NCBI RefSeq assembly: GCF_007004665.1
Contig: NZ_ML660053.1
Coordinates: 682,001 to 746,000 of the forward strand
DNA from: Denitrobaculum tricleocarpae
Lineage (GTDB): Bacteria > Pseudomonadota > Alphaproteobacteria > Kiloniellales > Kiloniellaceae
Reading direction: 5' to 3'
Length of the DNA: 64,000 nucleotides
The notes under the pieces were generated by a model. It searched no databases. It was not told the DNA's origin and saw nothing but the letters and a program-made list of their open reading frames with translations. The position numbers and the translations under genes are program-made. This document shows, in pieces, positions 33,738 through 42,984 of this stretch; within the stretch, counting starts at the first letter, position 1; each line of letters begins with the position of its first letter.

Positions 33738-34679
33738 ATGCTGATTTCGGATATGACAGACGTGCGCATCCTGGTCGAGCTTGCGCGCGGATACAGCTTT
33801 GCCGAGGCCGGCAGACGGATCGGGCTACCGGCTGCGACGCTGAGCAGACGCGTCGCCCGCATGGAAGGGGACGCCGGCCTGCGTCTCTTCGAGCGCTCGA
33901 CGCGGCATGTGACGATCACCGAAGCGGGCCGGATCGCAATCGACCACGCAACCCAGATTTTAAACGAGGCGAAAGCGGTAGACCATTCCCTGGAGGCGAT
34001 GCGGGGCGTGCCCGCGGGCCGGGTTCGCGTCACTGCACCGATTATCCTGGGGCAGACGCTGATGGGGCCGATCGCGGCACAGTACATCGCGAAGTTTCCG
34101 CTCTGTGATTTGACGCTGACCCTCGAAAACCGACGCGTCGATCTCTTTGAGGAGAACTATGATATTGCTATTCGTGTTGGTGACCCCGGATTGGGCGATC
34201 TGACCAAGCGCACGGTGGGAGAGGTCGAAAGTGCGCTCTATCAGGGCGTTCGCAAATCTGATCACACGCCTTTATCCATCGATGACCTGGAAGGCCTGCC
34301 CATCGGACTGCTCCGATCGGATGATTTGAGCGAGTCGATGCTGACCCTGTCGGCGAGTGGCCAAAAAGACAGGAAGATCCCGATCCGGCCACGGCTTGTT
34401 TCACTCTCGCCGCCAATTCTTCTGGAGGCCGCGTTGCAGAGCGACCTGATCGTCATGCTTCCTCGAATGAATGTCCGCAAGGAACTGGAGAGCGGACGGC
34501 TGGAGCGCATCTGCGCGCCATGGGTAACTCATCATGCGCCGGTGAACATTCTTTTCAAGTCGCGCCATCTGATGCGTCCCGCGGTGCGCAGTTTTATCGA
34601 TTTCGTCACCGAGCCTCTTATGACGGCTCTTGCGGAGAGTGGCGAGGACGTCATTAGCCTGGGCGAGAGCCACCCTTAA
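33738..34679 (+). CDS. LysR-family regulator
   Basis: 313-residue regulator. Helix-turn-helix GYSFAEAGRRIGLPAATLSR near residues 17-36 and a full effector domain, LRLFERSTRHVTITEAGR then VRVTAPIILGQTLMGPIA. A second possible start is MTDVRILVEL six codons in. It is divergent from the isochorismatase gene across 139 bases and convergent with the next LysR gene. Confidence 0.93.
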   Translation: MLISDMTDVRILVELARGYSFAEAGRRIGLPAATLSRRVARMEGDAGLRLFERSTRHVTITEAGRIAIDHATQILNEAKAVDHSLEAMRGVPAGRVRVTAPIILGQTLMGPIAAQYIAKFPLCDLTLTLENRRVDLFEENYDIAIRVGDPGLGDLTKRTVGEVESALYQGVRKSDHTPLSIDDLEGLPIGLLRSDDLSESMLTLSASGQKDRKIPIRPRLVSLSPPILLEAALQSDLIVMLPRMNVRKELESGRLERICAPWVTHHAPVNILFKSRHLMRPAVRSFIDFVTEPLMTALAESGEDVISLGESHP

Positions 34680-34715
34680 CTTGCGCTTCATCGCACCCGG
34701 TTTCCGACCGCGGGG

Positions 34716-35564
34716 TCAGGTCAAGGAGCTGATCGCTGCCTTGATGAGGGTTTCAACCATCGGCCGTCTGTCCAGTGACCGCCGTGCGATGGACGTGTCC
34801 AGGGACAATCCGGTGCTTTGCGCGTTCAGACAGGATTCCGTCTTTTCAAAAGGTGTCGGGTAATCCGCGGTCGTTGCGAATGGACCGAAGCCCGCGCGTG
34901 ACAGGATGATCGCGCCGAGCATGGTATCGGCCTCTGCGGCCGGATATTCGCCATTGCCCTCATTGGACTGGCGCGCGAGCACGCCCATCAGCACGGGGGC
35001 TTCGGCACGGGGATAGGCGACAAGGGGTCTGCGGTTCATCGGATCCGGATCACCATCGAAAATCGACATTGGCGTCGACAGCAACAGCGTCTCGGAGAGA
35101 CCCGGCGCATGGAGGGGCGGGTGGAGAAAGGCGATATCGACCATGCCCTGCTCAAGCCGCTTTTCCAGACCCGCGGTCGTGCCTTCGTAAAGCTTGATCC
35201 GGGCGTGGGGGTGTTCCTGACGAAACGCAATCAGCGTGGGTATGACGACCTGGTAGGCAGCGACCTGGGTCATTCCGATCCTGAGCGTCTGGCCCAGACC
35301 GGCCTGCGCGTTGCGTGCCGAGCGTGTGGTCTCCTCGGCGGCGGTGATGACCCGTTCCGCGCCCTCGACGAACTGCTCGCCCGCGGGCGTGACCGTGACG
35401 CCGCCGCGGTCTCTGTCGAAGAGCCGGACGCCAAGTTCTTCTTCTACGCGGCGCAGCCGCGATGATAAAGCCGGTTGTGTGACGTTCATCCGCCTCGCGG
35501 CACGCCCGAAGTGCGCTTCTTCCGCGATAGCGATGACGCTTTCATAGTCGTTGAGCGTGAACAT
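34716..35564 (-). CDS. LysR-family regulator
   Basis: 282-residue LysR regulator starting MFTLNDYESVIAIAEEAHFG. The helix-turn-helix covers residues 1-60 (RRMNVTQPALSSRLRRVEEE). The effector domain resembles the BenM/CbbR class (LRIGMTQVAAYQVVIPTLIA). The start at 35564 is preferred because upstream codons are not protein-like. It is divergent from the secreted propeller protein gene, 121 bases apart, its likely target. Confidence 0.92.
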   Translation of the reverse strand: MFTLNDYESVIAIAEEAHFGRAARRMNVTQPALSSRLRRVEEELGVRLFDRDRGGVTVTPAGEQFVEGAERVITAAEETTRSARNAQAGLGQTLRIGMTQVAAYQVVIPTLIAFRQEHPHARIKLYEGTTAGLEKRLEQGMVDIAFLHPPLHAPGLSETLLLSTPMSIFDGDPDPMNRRPLVAYPRAEAPVLMGVLARQSNEGNGEYPAAEADTMLGAIILSRAGFGPFATTADYPTPFEKTESCLNAQSTGLSLDTSIARRSLDRRPMVETLIKAAISSLT

Positions 35565-35685
35565 TCGATAACCACCGTTTATCAAACTTATCATTCTGGA
35601 ATATCGTAAAGAGCTCCGATTGATCGAATTTATGTCCGGTAGGGCGCAAATCAAGCGCCTCAGTCCCGGAACAAAGGAGATCATC

Positions 35686-37032
35686 TTGAAGACTCTGCTT
35701 GCCACACTGGCCGTCTCAACCGCGCTTCTTGCCCCCGCGTCCGCGCAAGAAGCAGGATCGCGCGATGCGCGCGGTCAGCTCGATTTCGAAGGCCGTTACA
35801 TCGTCTCCGTCCAAGATGCGGACATGGTCTCCTCGGCTTACGTCAATGGCCAGCTTGGTCCGCGCGAGGGCAGGGACACACTCGCTGTGATTCCGCTCGA
35901 CGGCGATCCGCGTGACTGGACCGCGTCCGAAGTCTTCGCCTCAAATTCCGTTGCCGGCCCGCCGGCGGCCGTTGACATCACGCCCGACGGCCGTCTCGCC
36001 TTTGTAGTGGAAACCTTCACCCCACGACCGGACGACGACGATCCGCACAGTTTCAGCGACAAGTCCATCGGCTCGACCCTTACGGTCGTGAGCCTTGCTA
36101 ACCCGACTGCACCTGAGGTGCGGGATAGATTGAAGATCGGGGATCGTCCACTTGCGGTTCGTGTGAACACGACAGGCGACATTCTGGCGATCAGCTACGC
36201 CTTCGAGGGCGGCTCCGGCGGCCAGACGCCGATGCAGCTTTTCCGTATCAACGCGGACGGCACTTTGAGTGATCCGGTCTCCCCCACCATCGAGGGCTAT
36301 CCCCTGGGCGAAGACAACATTATGGATATGGACTGGCACCCCGAAGAAAACCTCCTCGCCATCATCGATCAGTTCGGCAACTCCATGCGCTTTGCCCGTG
36401 TCACTGATGACCTCGCCGTTGAGCCCTTCGGCAACGTCGTCGACATCGACCGCGCGCCCTACCGCGTCATGTTCACGCCTGACGGCTCCCATGTGGTGGC
36501 CAACGCGCTCTATTGGGGGCCGGATATCGCCGGCAGGTGGATTGAAGCGCCTCGCGGGCAGGTGGTGACCGTGCGTATGAACGCGGAAGTCAGTGACGAC
36601 GGCGCGGTGCGCCATGCGCTGGTCGATCGCGTGATGACGGGCGTCTCGCCGGAAGGTCTGGCGGTCTCACCCGATGGCCGATGGGTCGCGACGACCAACC
36701 TCGAGCGCAGCTACCTGCCTTACGATGATCCCCGCATCACCTGGTATTCCTCCGTGACGCTGGCGGCGCTCGATCAGGAAACCGGCGATCTGACCGAGAT
36801 CGGCACCTTCAACTATGATGGTATTCTGCCGGAGGCCGCGGTTTTCGACAATTCCGGCAACTATCTCGCAGTCGCCAACTACGACCATTTCGATGATCGT
36901 GTGGCGGGGTCGTCCATCGACTTCTGGCGCATCCAGGCGGACCCGCTGGACCCCGGCAACACGCAGCTTATCAAAACCGAGCACTCCGTCCCGGTCGCGC
37001 GCGGTGCGCACTCGATGGTGATTGCGCGCTAA
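35686..37032 (+). CDS. Secreted beta-propeller protein (lactonase-like repeats)
   Basis: 448-residue protein with a signal peptide (KTLLATLAVSTALLAPASA then QEAG). The mature part has repeated four-strand blades with motifs such as AVDITPDGRLAFVVE, PYRVMFTPDGSHVVANA, GLAVSPDGRWVATTNLE and AAVFDNSGNYLAVANYD, typical of seven-bladed propellers (YVTN/LVIVD or lactonase type). It starts with TTG at 35686, 6 bases after aaaggag. The function could be an enzyme or a binding protein in the periplasm; no catalytic set is identified. Confidence 0.85.
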   Translation: MKTLLATLAVSTALLAPASAQEAGSRDARGQLDFEGRYIVSVQDADMVSSAYVNGQLGPREGRDTLAVIPLDGDPRDWTASEVFASNSVAGPPAAVDITPDGRLAFVVETFTPRPDDDDPHSFSDKSIGSTLTVVSLANPTAPEVRDRLKIGDRPLAVRVNTTGDILAISYAFEGGSGGQTPMQLFRINADGTLSDPVSPTIEGYPLGEDNIMDMDWHPEENLLAIIDQFGNSMRFARVTDDLAVEPFGNVVDIDRAPYRVMFTPDGSHVVANALYWGPDIAGRWIEAPRGQVVTVRMNAEVSDDGAVRHALVDRVMTGVSPEGLAVSPDGRWVATTNLERSYLPYDDPRITWYSSVTLAALDQETGDLTEIGTFNYDGILPEAAVFDNSGNYLAVANYDHFDDRVAGSSIDFWRIQADPLDPGNTQLIKTEHSVPVARGAHSMVIAR

Positions 37033-37040
37033 GAAGGTGT

Positions 37041-37084
37041 GCCGCCCGGATCGCGTTAGAACTCAACGGGCGGCGGCCTTTTTC
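37041..37084 (+). terminator. Intrinsic terminator after the propeller gene
   Basis: gccgcccg (37041-37048) pairs perfectly with cgggcggc (37067-37074), followed by ggcc and five T. It lies 8 bases after the stop codon. Confidence 0.8.
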
Positions 37085-37154
37085 CGACCACGGATGGAAT
37101 AGGTGTCCGAGTTTGACGCGCAGAGCGGCGCGCTCAATCCGCTCGAGGCAACAA

Positions 37155-37195
37155 ACCCTCGCCGGTTTTGGGATCATGCCGGGACCGGCGAGGGT
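37155..37195. terminator. Strong GC-rich inverted repeat
   Basis: accctcgccggt (37155-37166) and accggcgagggt (37184-37195) are perfect complements with a 17-base loop. No T tract follows. It lies in the 294-base gap between the propeller gene and the next gene; the role is unclear (second terminator or structured leader). Confidence 0.5.
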
Positions 37196-37326
37196 CTGCT
37201 TGGAGCTCAAGGCATGAGTCTGATAAACGGCGGACGTGCCGCACAGGCCCGGCGCGTTCGGTAAAGCCGCCGTTCAAGCTGCTGCGCACTTGCTGCCGAC
37301 ATGAAGTGGGGGTTAGTGTCATCACT

Positions 37327-37725
37327 ATGGGGTATCACTTCACCGGAGTCTTCTCGCGGTCGCATCAAATCAGGCAGTCTGCTTTGATGACTGACCATGT
37401 GTTTCGTGAGCTGGAGGTCCCGTTCAAGGGCAGCGGCATCCTGACACCTGAGATGACGCCGAGCTTCGATGAAGCGCTCAGCTATCTGAAAAGCCTTGGA
37501 GCATCCGAGCACGACTGGATGTTTATCGACTATTCGACCTGGGCCGGACCCGTTGAGTATCTACTTGCATTCGGCGTACGCGATAATGAGGTGTTCGGGC
37601 CCTTTGAAGGCGAGGATGAAGATGGGGAAGAGGCTTATCTTGTCGCGATGAATGCGTTCGGCCTTTCAGAAAAGGATGCCGTTGCTTTTGCTCCATTTGC
37701 GCGTGGTTTCTGGGGTGCGCTCTGA
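37327..37725 (+). CDS. Unknown acidic cytoplasmic protein
   Basis: 132-residue protein, start MGYHFTGVFSRSHQIR. Later parts are MFIDYSTWAGPVEYLLAFG and an acidic patch EGEDEDGEEAY. No signal peptide or membrane helix. No family was recognised. It stands alone on the plus strand, convergent with a globin gene. Confidence 0.6.
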   Translation: MGYHFTGVFSRSHQIRQSALMTDHVFRELEVPFKGSGILTPEMTPSFDEALSYLKSLGASEHDWMFIDYSTWAGPVEYLLAFGVRDNEVFGPFEGEDEDGEEAYLVAMNAFGLSEKDAVAFAPFARGFWGAL

Positions 37726-37929
37726 GCTGATCGTGACGACCGGAGACGACATCCGTTTGGCTTGATCTGGATGGCTGCAGCCGCAACGCGTCAAGCAAGT
37801 CTATGGGCGTCGCTCGAAGACTATGTTTATCTGCTCGTCGCCATCCCACAACTACGAAGCAGAGCTCGCCATAGATGACTTCGGTCTCGTCCGCGTCTGT
37901 CCGCAGCTTTGGGAGCCAGCGGTCGCGCG

Positions 37930-38352
37930 TCAGCGACGATCAGGGTAGGCGGCTTCGATCATGAGCTCCGAAAGGTCCAGGTAAACCTTCTTCCAGACCA
38001 CTTCCGCTTCAAGCGTGAATTTGTCGCCGAGCGTTTCCAGAAGCAACTGGATCAGAGCCTCGCCAACGATTGGATAGTGTTCCTCTTTCACACCGTAAGC
38101 CACATGGCGGATTGCCAACTCTCCCAGCATGGGGGCCAGCAAATCCATGTTGTGGAACTCCGAGACGATAACGCCGAGTTTGCTCATCAGCATCGCCCCC
38201 TGGCGGCCGATATCGTTTGTGAACATGACCTGCAAGTCAGGATCCTTCTCGAAAAGGATTTCGTAGAAGCGCACGTTTGCCTGTTCGTTTTCGATCGCAA
38301 TTTCGCGAAAGCTCTCGCGTAGGAGCTCTACCTCCTCGTTGGTCAGGGCCAT
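37930..38352 (-). CDS. Globin-family haem protein (1)
   Basis: 140-residue single-domain globin. The proximal histidine lies in LAIRHVAYGVKEEHYPIVG, as in the F helix of bacterial globins; FYEILFEKDPDLQVMF is the B-C-D region. The start at MALTNEEVELL (38352) is preferred because gggag stands 6 bases upstream; the frame extends 9 codons further. There is no reductase domain, so it probably binds oxygen or nitric oxide. It differs from the second globin at 58561. Confidence 0.9.
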   Translation of the reverse strand: MALTNEEVELLRESFREIAIENEQANVRFYEILFEKDPDLQVMFTNDIGRQGAMLMSKLGVIVSEFHNMDLLAPMLGELAIRHVAYGVKEEHYPIVGEALIQLLLETLGDKFTLEAEVVWKKVYLDLSELMIEAAYPDRR

Positions 38353-39199
38353 TTGCATCTCCCAATGCATCGATTGCATGCGGTCATAGGCAATCGCTCA
38401 CAAAAACAATTAATAGTAGTATTTCGCCGCCGAGCTTTTGATCCGGCCTATTGCTCTCGCGCTGTATGCTGAAGCCGAGTTAAAGATCCTGGGCGGGCAA
38501 TCCGGATCTCCGCCGAGATGCCACCAAAGGTCGTAGTGGAATCTGTTGCAAACAAACCCACGAAACAGCAAAGCCGTCTTGCATCTTTGCTGTTGCCTCC
38601 GGGCGGCAGCGTTCAGTGCCCGAGACTTCAAATCGCGCCACGCCCGATGGATCTTCTATCGGTTATCCTGCGTGCGGGGTCCGACAAGGCGGCTGCGGCC
38701 GCCTGTCACCGCTCCGGTAACTCTTTGGTCTGCTGCGCCTTTGGTTTCTGGATAGCTCGTTCTGCGGGCCGTCGTGCGTCACGGGAGTCCAGCAGGCCGG
38801 AGCCTGCGGCATACCCAATGCGGCGACCATGTGCATGCGGTCGGAGCAGTGCGAGTGGCCTTTTCGAATTCGGTCATTTCGATCTCCACGATAGCCTACT
38901 TCCAATGGTGGAAGTCGCGAGTAGGGGACCCTTTCGGGGTGTTTCTCTTCAGTCGCAAGCGATCCCGAATTGGTTCAAAGAGATCATAAAAAAAACCGGC
39001 AATCGGCGTTGTGGCCTAGTTCCTAGCCCACGGGCAGGAGTTCTCGAGACTCATGTTTTCGTTCCCGTGTAAATGGCATTTGCCGTTTCGTGCCAGCTGC
39101 GCGATAGATAGGGAGACTGTCTGCTTGCCCGCCGGGCTCGGAAGGAGTTCGACGCACGCCGGGCGAAGCCCCGCAAAGTGAAAGCAAAGGAAGATTTTA
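38353..39199. other. 847-base stretch without a recognisable gene
   Basis: Open frames here (up to 184 codons) have no protein-like features, family motifs or ribosome-binding sites. There is a small hairpin (accctttcggggt) near 38928 followed by a T-rich stretch. It looks like degraded sequence. The last 20 bases hold the Shine-Dalgarno of the following gene (aaaggaag). Confidence 0.5.
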
Positions 39200-40000
39200 A
39201 TGCGCGTCATGTGCCTGAATGCCTGGGGTGGAAAGCTACACGCCGATCTCTTGCCGTTTTTACGCGCTTCCGCACCTGACGTTCTCTGCCTTCAGGAGGT
39301 CGTGCACAGTCCGGAGACGGATAAAGACTGGCTGACCTATCGGGATGGCGACCATGTGCTGCCCCAGCGCGCCAATCTCTTTCGAGATGTCTGCGCGGCT
39401 CTTCCCGAGCATGTCGCGGTCTTCTGCCCGGCGGCTCAGGGCGTTTTGTGGGACGATGAGCAATCGATCCCTTCCCAGTGGGGCCTGGCGACTTTTGTCC
39501 ACCGATCCTGTCCGGTTGTAGGTCAACATCAGGGCTTTGTGCATAAGTCGTACTCGCCCGTCGGCTACGGCGATCACCCGCGCTCCAGAAGCGCGCATGG
39601 CGTCCGCGTTTATGACTACGAGCGAGAAGGCTATATCAGCATCACCCATATGCACGGCCTCAGAGACCTGAACGGCAAGATGGACACGCCGGAACGTTCA
39701 GCGCAATCCCGCCGTTTGCTCGAGATCTCCCGGGCTGTCTCGGAACCCGGCGACGTCACCGTGGTCTGTGGGGACTTCAATCTGGAGCCTGGGAGCGCCG
39801 CCCTTCGGATTCTGGAAGAGGCCGGATTGATCGAACTGGTCCAGGGCCGCGGCTTCAGCAGCACCCGCAGCTCGCACTACAAGAAGCCGGGACGTTTTGC
39901 CGATTACATGCTGATCAACAACGAGGACGTCGTGCGGGACTTCCAGGTGACCGAACAGCCCGAGGTCTCGGACCATCTCCCGCTTGTCCTGACTCTCTAA
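39200..40000 (+). CDS. Endonuclease/exonuclease/phosphatase-family hydrolase
   Basis: 266-residue metal-dependent hydrolase. Motifs: CLNAWGGKLHADLLPFL with Asn near the start, DVLCLQEVVHS with the metal Glu, HMHGLRDLNGKMDTPERSAQ, VVCGDFNLEPGS with Asp/Asn, and EVSDHLPLVL with the terminal Asp-His. All catalytic positions are present. There is no signal peptide. The substrate (DNA, phospholipid head group or phosphate ester) cannot be read. Confidence 0.9.
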   Translation: MRVMCLNAWGGKLHADLLPFLRASAPDVLCLQEVVHSPETDKDWLTYRDGDHVLPQRANLFRDVCAALPEHVAVFCPAAQGVLWDDEQSIPSQWGLATFVHRSCPVVGQHQGFVHKSYSPVGYGDHPRSRSAHGVRVYDYEREGYISITHMHGLRDLNGKMDTPERSAQSRRLLEISRAVSEPGDVTVVCGDFNLEPGSAALRILEEAGLIELVQGRGFSSTRSSHYKKPGRFADYMLINNEDVVRDFQVTEQPEVSDHLPLVLTL

Positions 40001-40045
40001 CGCTTCAATCAAAGTCGATAGCTTGATCGGATTGGATCTGCGTCG

Positions 40046-40987
40046 TCACCCACGCGGGCGCGACGGCTCTTCGCGGGCAACGCGGCCCAGCAGGTTTGCG
40101 CAGATACGTGCGGCGGTGATGGCGGCGGTTCCGTCCGGGTCCCGTTCCGGCACGAACTCGACCAGGTCAAAGGCAACAAGCCTGGCTTTTCCGATCACGG
40201 CTTCGATCAGATCGATCGATTGCATGTAGGAGAGTCCTCCCGGAGTCGGCGCCATGACGGCGGGCATGATGCCGGGATCCATGCCGTCGCAGTCCCAGGT
40301 GATCATACAGTTGCTGCCGCTTTTCAGGTGCTTCAGGACAGCATCTACACCGTCGCGATGAAACTCTCTGGCGGTAATGATTTTTGAGCCCCAGTCTCTT
40401 GCAGCCTCGACCTCAACCCGGCGGGCCGATCCCAGTCCACGCATGCCGACCTGGATCATATTCTCCACATGATCCATTTCCGAAGCCCGTCTCATGGGGC
40501 TGGAGAATCCCATGGGTTCGCCGCGACGTTCATCCCGCCAGTCCATGTGGGCGTCAATCTGAATGACGGTGAGGGGACCGAGAGGGGCGAGGGCTTCGAT
40601 AAAAGGAATGGGGGTTGAATCGTCCCCGCCGATCATGAGTGGGATGGCACCGGCGTCCAGAATCTGAGTGGTGGCCTGCCGGATCAGATGCCGGTTGCCC
40701 TCTCCGTCCCGGGAAGAGGTTTTGAGATTGCCGGCGTCGGCGACCGTGAAGTTCACGTCGCCGAGCAGCGGGCCATCCAGATCGAAATCCCAATGGTCCA
40801 GCCAGCGGGCATCTTCCGCCAGGGCCTGCCGTAAAGCCTCCGCAGTGGCGGCATAGGGTTCGTTGTCGATCCCGGGGTAGGGGGTTCCGTGCGGCGCACC
40901 GAAGACAACCAGATCCGCATCTGTCACGGTCGTTTCTATACCGGCGCCGATGAAGGGAGTCCCGGGCGGGTCAAAGCTTGCAGTCAT
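40046..40987 (-). CDS. Agmatinase/ureohydrolase-family protein
   Basis: 313-residue arginase-fold hydrolase. Metal motifs: GGDDS (120-124), IDAHMD (144-149) and WDCDGMDP (231-238), with Asp145, His147, Asp149, Asp232 and Asp234 all in place. The classical GGDHS histidine is aspartate here (Asp123), so one metal ligand differs. Substrates of the family are guanidino compounds such as agmatine or guanidinobutyrate. The gene follows an ATC-hydrolase gene on the same strand by 61 bases; the two probably form an operon controlled by the LysR gene at 41712. Confidence 0.92.
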   Translation of the reverse strand: MTASFDPPGTPFIGAGIETTVTDADLVVFGAPHGTPYPGIDNEPYAATAEALRQALAEDARWLDHWDFDLDGPLLGDVNFTVADAGNLKTSSRDGEGNRHLIRQATTQILDAGAIPLMIGGDDSTPIPFIEALAPLGPLTVIQIDAHMDWRDERRGEPMGFSSPMRRASEMDHVENMIQVGMRGLGSARRVEVEAARDWGSKIITAREFHRDGVDAVLKHLKSGSNCMITWDCDGMDPGIMPAVMAPTPGGLSYMQSIDLIEAVIGKARLVAFDLVEFVPERDPDGTAAITAARICANLLGRVAREEPSRPRG

Positions 40988-41048
40988 CGGGCGGTTTCTC
41001 CCTTGGCGTTTTGAGTTTTAGAGAGTGTTTGGCGCGCGGAGCCGAAGA

Positions 41049-41537
41049 TCAAGACTTCTCTGTGATCCGGGTCAGGCAGCAGCCATCTTTTCCCGGCGAC
41101 CAGAGTTCGATCTCACAGGCGAAGCCCGCGGTCTCCAGGGCGGCCCGGTCGTAGGCCGATGCACAGTAAAGCAGAGTGCAGATCTCTTCATCACTGCATC
41201 CGGAGTCAACCCAGGCGTCTTTAATCGGGCAGGCCGTCATCTTGACTTCGATGCCAAGCTCGTCGAGACGCCGGATGTCGGGACGGAAGGTCGCGCCGTT
41301 CTCCGGCGAGAGGACCCAGGCCTTGCAGATCCCTTCAAAATCGCGTGGCCCGAACTGCGCCATGGACGTGCCGACCTGGACGCCGTGGGCGTGACTGACG
41401 CTGCGCATGATGCTGATGGCTTCTTCCTCGCCGTAGCGTTTCCTGAGTTCCCGAAACGTCGTGACATAGAGCAATCCGCGTTCCTTGATTGCGCCATAAA
41501 CATCGGGATGGCCCTGAGGTCTGTTCAAGATCGCCAC
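41049..41537 (-). CDS. L-2-amino-thiazoline-4-carboxylate (ATC) hydrolase family protein
   Basis: 162-residue protein of the ATC-hydrolase family (PF14196 type), recognised from KMTACPIKDAWVDSGCSDEE, LLYCASAYDRAALETAGF and a cysteine pair near the end (GCCLTRI). ATC hydrolases open the thiazoline ring on the way to L-cysteine; many family members have unknown substrates. It is upstream of the ureohydrolase gene; the LysR gene at 41712 is divergent from it. Confidence 0.88.
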   Translation of the reverse strand: MAILNRPQGHPDVYGAIKERGLLYVTTFRELRKRYGEEEAISIMRSVSHAHGVQVGTSMAQFGPRDFEGICKAWVLSPENGATFRPDIRRLDELGIEVKMTACPIKDAWVDSGCSDEEICTLLYCASAYDRAALETAGFACEIELWSPGKDGCCLTRITEKS

Positions 41538-41711
41538 TCCATTTTTGAGGACAGCCTGGCGGGGGAAGTCCGTTTCCGGCCTTCGGTTTGGTGCTGCGAT
41601 CTTATTGGCGGGAGTCTCTGGCGCTCAACGCAGAAAAGCTCTTCTCGAGGATTAGAATTTCTGAGTCTGACCGCGCTGTAACTCCTGTAGTGTTGCGCGC
41701 AGGAGAGAGAA

Positions 41712-42326
41712 ATGACCTATCGTCTTCCATCCTTGAACACCTTGCGCGCCTTCGAAGCCGCCGCGCGGCATTTGAGTTTCAAAACCGCCGCGGGCGAACT
41801 TGGCGTCACGCCGGGCGCGGTCAGCCAGCAGGTCAAGAAGCTGGAAGGCTCTCTGGGTGTGGCGCTGTTCCGGCGTTTGCCCCACGGACTGCTGTTGACC
41901 GGGGCCGGGGAGACTTACCTGCCGCGCATTACCCGGGTGTTCGAGGACCTCACGGATGCGACGGAAGAGATCGCTCCCGATATCAACGGCAGGAAATTCA
42001 CCCTGGGCCTCTGCCCCAAGGCGGCGGCGGTCCTGCCGGAAGCTTGGCCCGTGCGACGCGAAGCCCTTCAGCCGCATATCCGCCAGGTCATCGAGACGTC
42101 AGATATCGAGTGCATCCGGCGGGATGAAATTGACTGTCTGATCCGAATTGGCGGCGGCCCTTACGGCGACCTGACGCTCGTGGAATTGCCGCATCCGACG
42201 GATCGTAATGGGGCATCCAAGCTGCACTTCATCTGCAAAAACGGCCTTGCCGATTGCCGGCAGTCCAAGGCCATCCTGGCCGATCTGGATGCAGTGATCC
42301 TGTCCGCGGGTCATTCCCCGCCTTAA
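41712..42326 (+). CDS. LysR-family (GcvA-like) regulator with shortened effector domain
   Basis: 204-residue protein with a full helix-turn-helix (FKTAAGELGVTPGAVSQQV) and GcvA-like N-terminus PSLNTLRAFEAAARHLSF. The effector part is about 90 residues shorter than usual: the first lobe (KFTLGLCPKAAAVLPEAW) is followed by a short second lobe and ends at HSPP. It may be a natural truncation with altered ligand response. It is divergent from the ATC-hydrolase/ureohydrolase genes. Confidence 0.85.
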   Translation: MTYRLPSLNTLRAFEAAARHLSFKTAAGELGVTPGAVSQQVKKLEGSLGVALFRRLPHGLLLTGAGETYLPRITRVFEDLTDATEEIAPDINGRKFTLGLCPKAAAVLPEAWPVRREALQPHIRQVIETSDIECIRRDEIDCLIRIGGGPYGDLTLVELPHPTDRNGASKLHFICKNGLADCRQSKAILADLDAVILSAGHSPP

Positions 42327-42353
42327 CGGCGTGAGACGGTGGTATCCTGCAGC

Positions 42354-42794
42354 TCACCATTCCCCAACATTGGGCATGGACTTCCAGGGCTCGGCCGGTT
42401 CCAGCGCCTGGCCTGCCTGGAGCAGCTCAATCGAGATGCCGTCGGGTGAACGGACGAACGCCATGTGTCCGTCGCGTGGTGGGCGGTTGATGACCACGCC
42501 AGCGTCCAGGAGGTTTTGGCAAAGCGTGTAAAGGTCGTCCACGCGGTAGGCCAAGTGGCCAAAATTCCGGCCACCGGCGTAGCTCTCGGAATCCCAGTTG
42601 TAGGTCAGTTCGACAAGGGGGCTTTTGGCGTCCTTCGCGCGGCCCACGTCTCCGGGCGCGGCGAGAAAGACGAGCGTGAAACGCCCGCCCTCATTCTCCA
42701 TCCGGTTCACTTCGACAAGTCCGAGCTTCTTGCAATAAAAGTCCAGTGACGCCTCAAGATCAGCGCAGCGAACCATCGTGTGGAGATATTCCAT
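42354..42794 (-). CDS. gloA: Glyoxalase I-like VOC protein
   Basis: 146-residue VOC protein resembling lactoylglutathione lyase: YLHTMVRCADLEASLDFYCK at the start, VELTYNWDSESYAGGRNFGH and FVRSPDGISIELLQAG near the end, giving the usual His/Glu metal set. It would convert the methylglyoxal-glutathione hemithioacetal. It is convergent with the LysR gene at 41712. A DJ-1-type protein gene lies 190 bases upstream on the same strand. Confidence 0.93.
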   Translation of the reverse strand: MEYLHTMVRCADLEASLDFYCKKLGLVEVNRMENEGGRFTLVFLAAPGDVGRAKDAKSPLVELTYNWDSESYAGGRNFGHLAYRVDDLYTLCQNLLDAGVVINRPPRDGHMAFVRSPDGISIELLQAGQALEPAEPWKSMPNVGEW

Positions 42795-42984
42795 CTTCCT
42801 ATTCCTTTTGCGTTTGTCGCGGAAGAGATTAGTACGGCGGATCAGAAGAGGCTACCGACGATCCCGCCGTCCACGTGCTGCGCTGCGCGAGTTCAGGTTT
42901 AAGTCTTACCCTGGTGTTTTCAGGTAAAGCTCTTCCAGCCTGCGCAGAGCAGCCTATGGTCGGCTGAGCCGCAAGAGAGGCGCC

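Noticed and set aside
38353-39199. Possible genes in the 847-base gap (frames of 60-184 codons)
   Set aside because: No start signals, no family resemblance, overlapping frames on both strands; not reported as genes.
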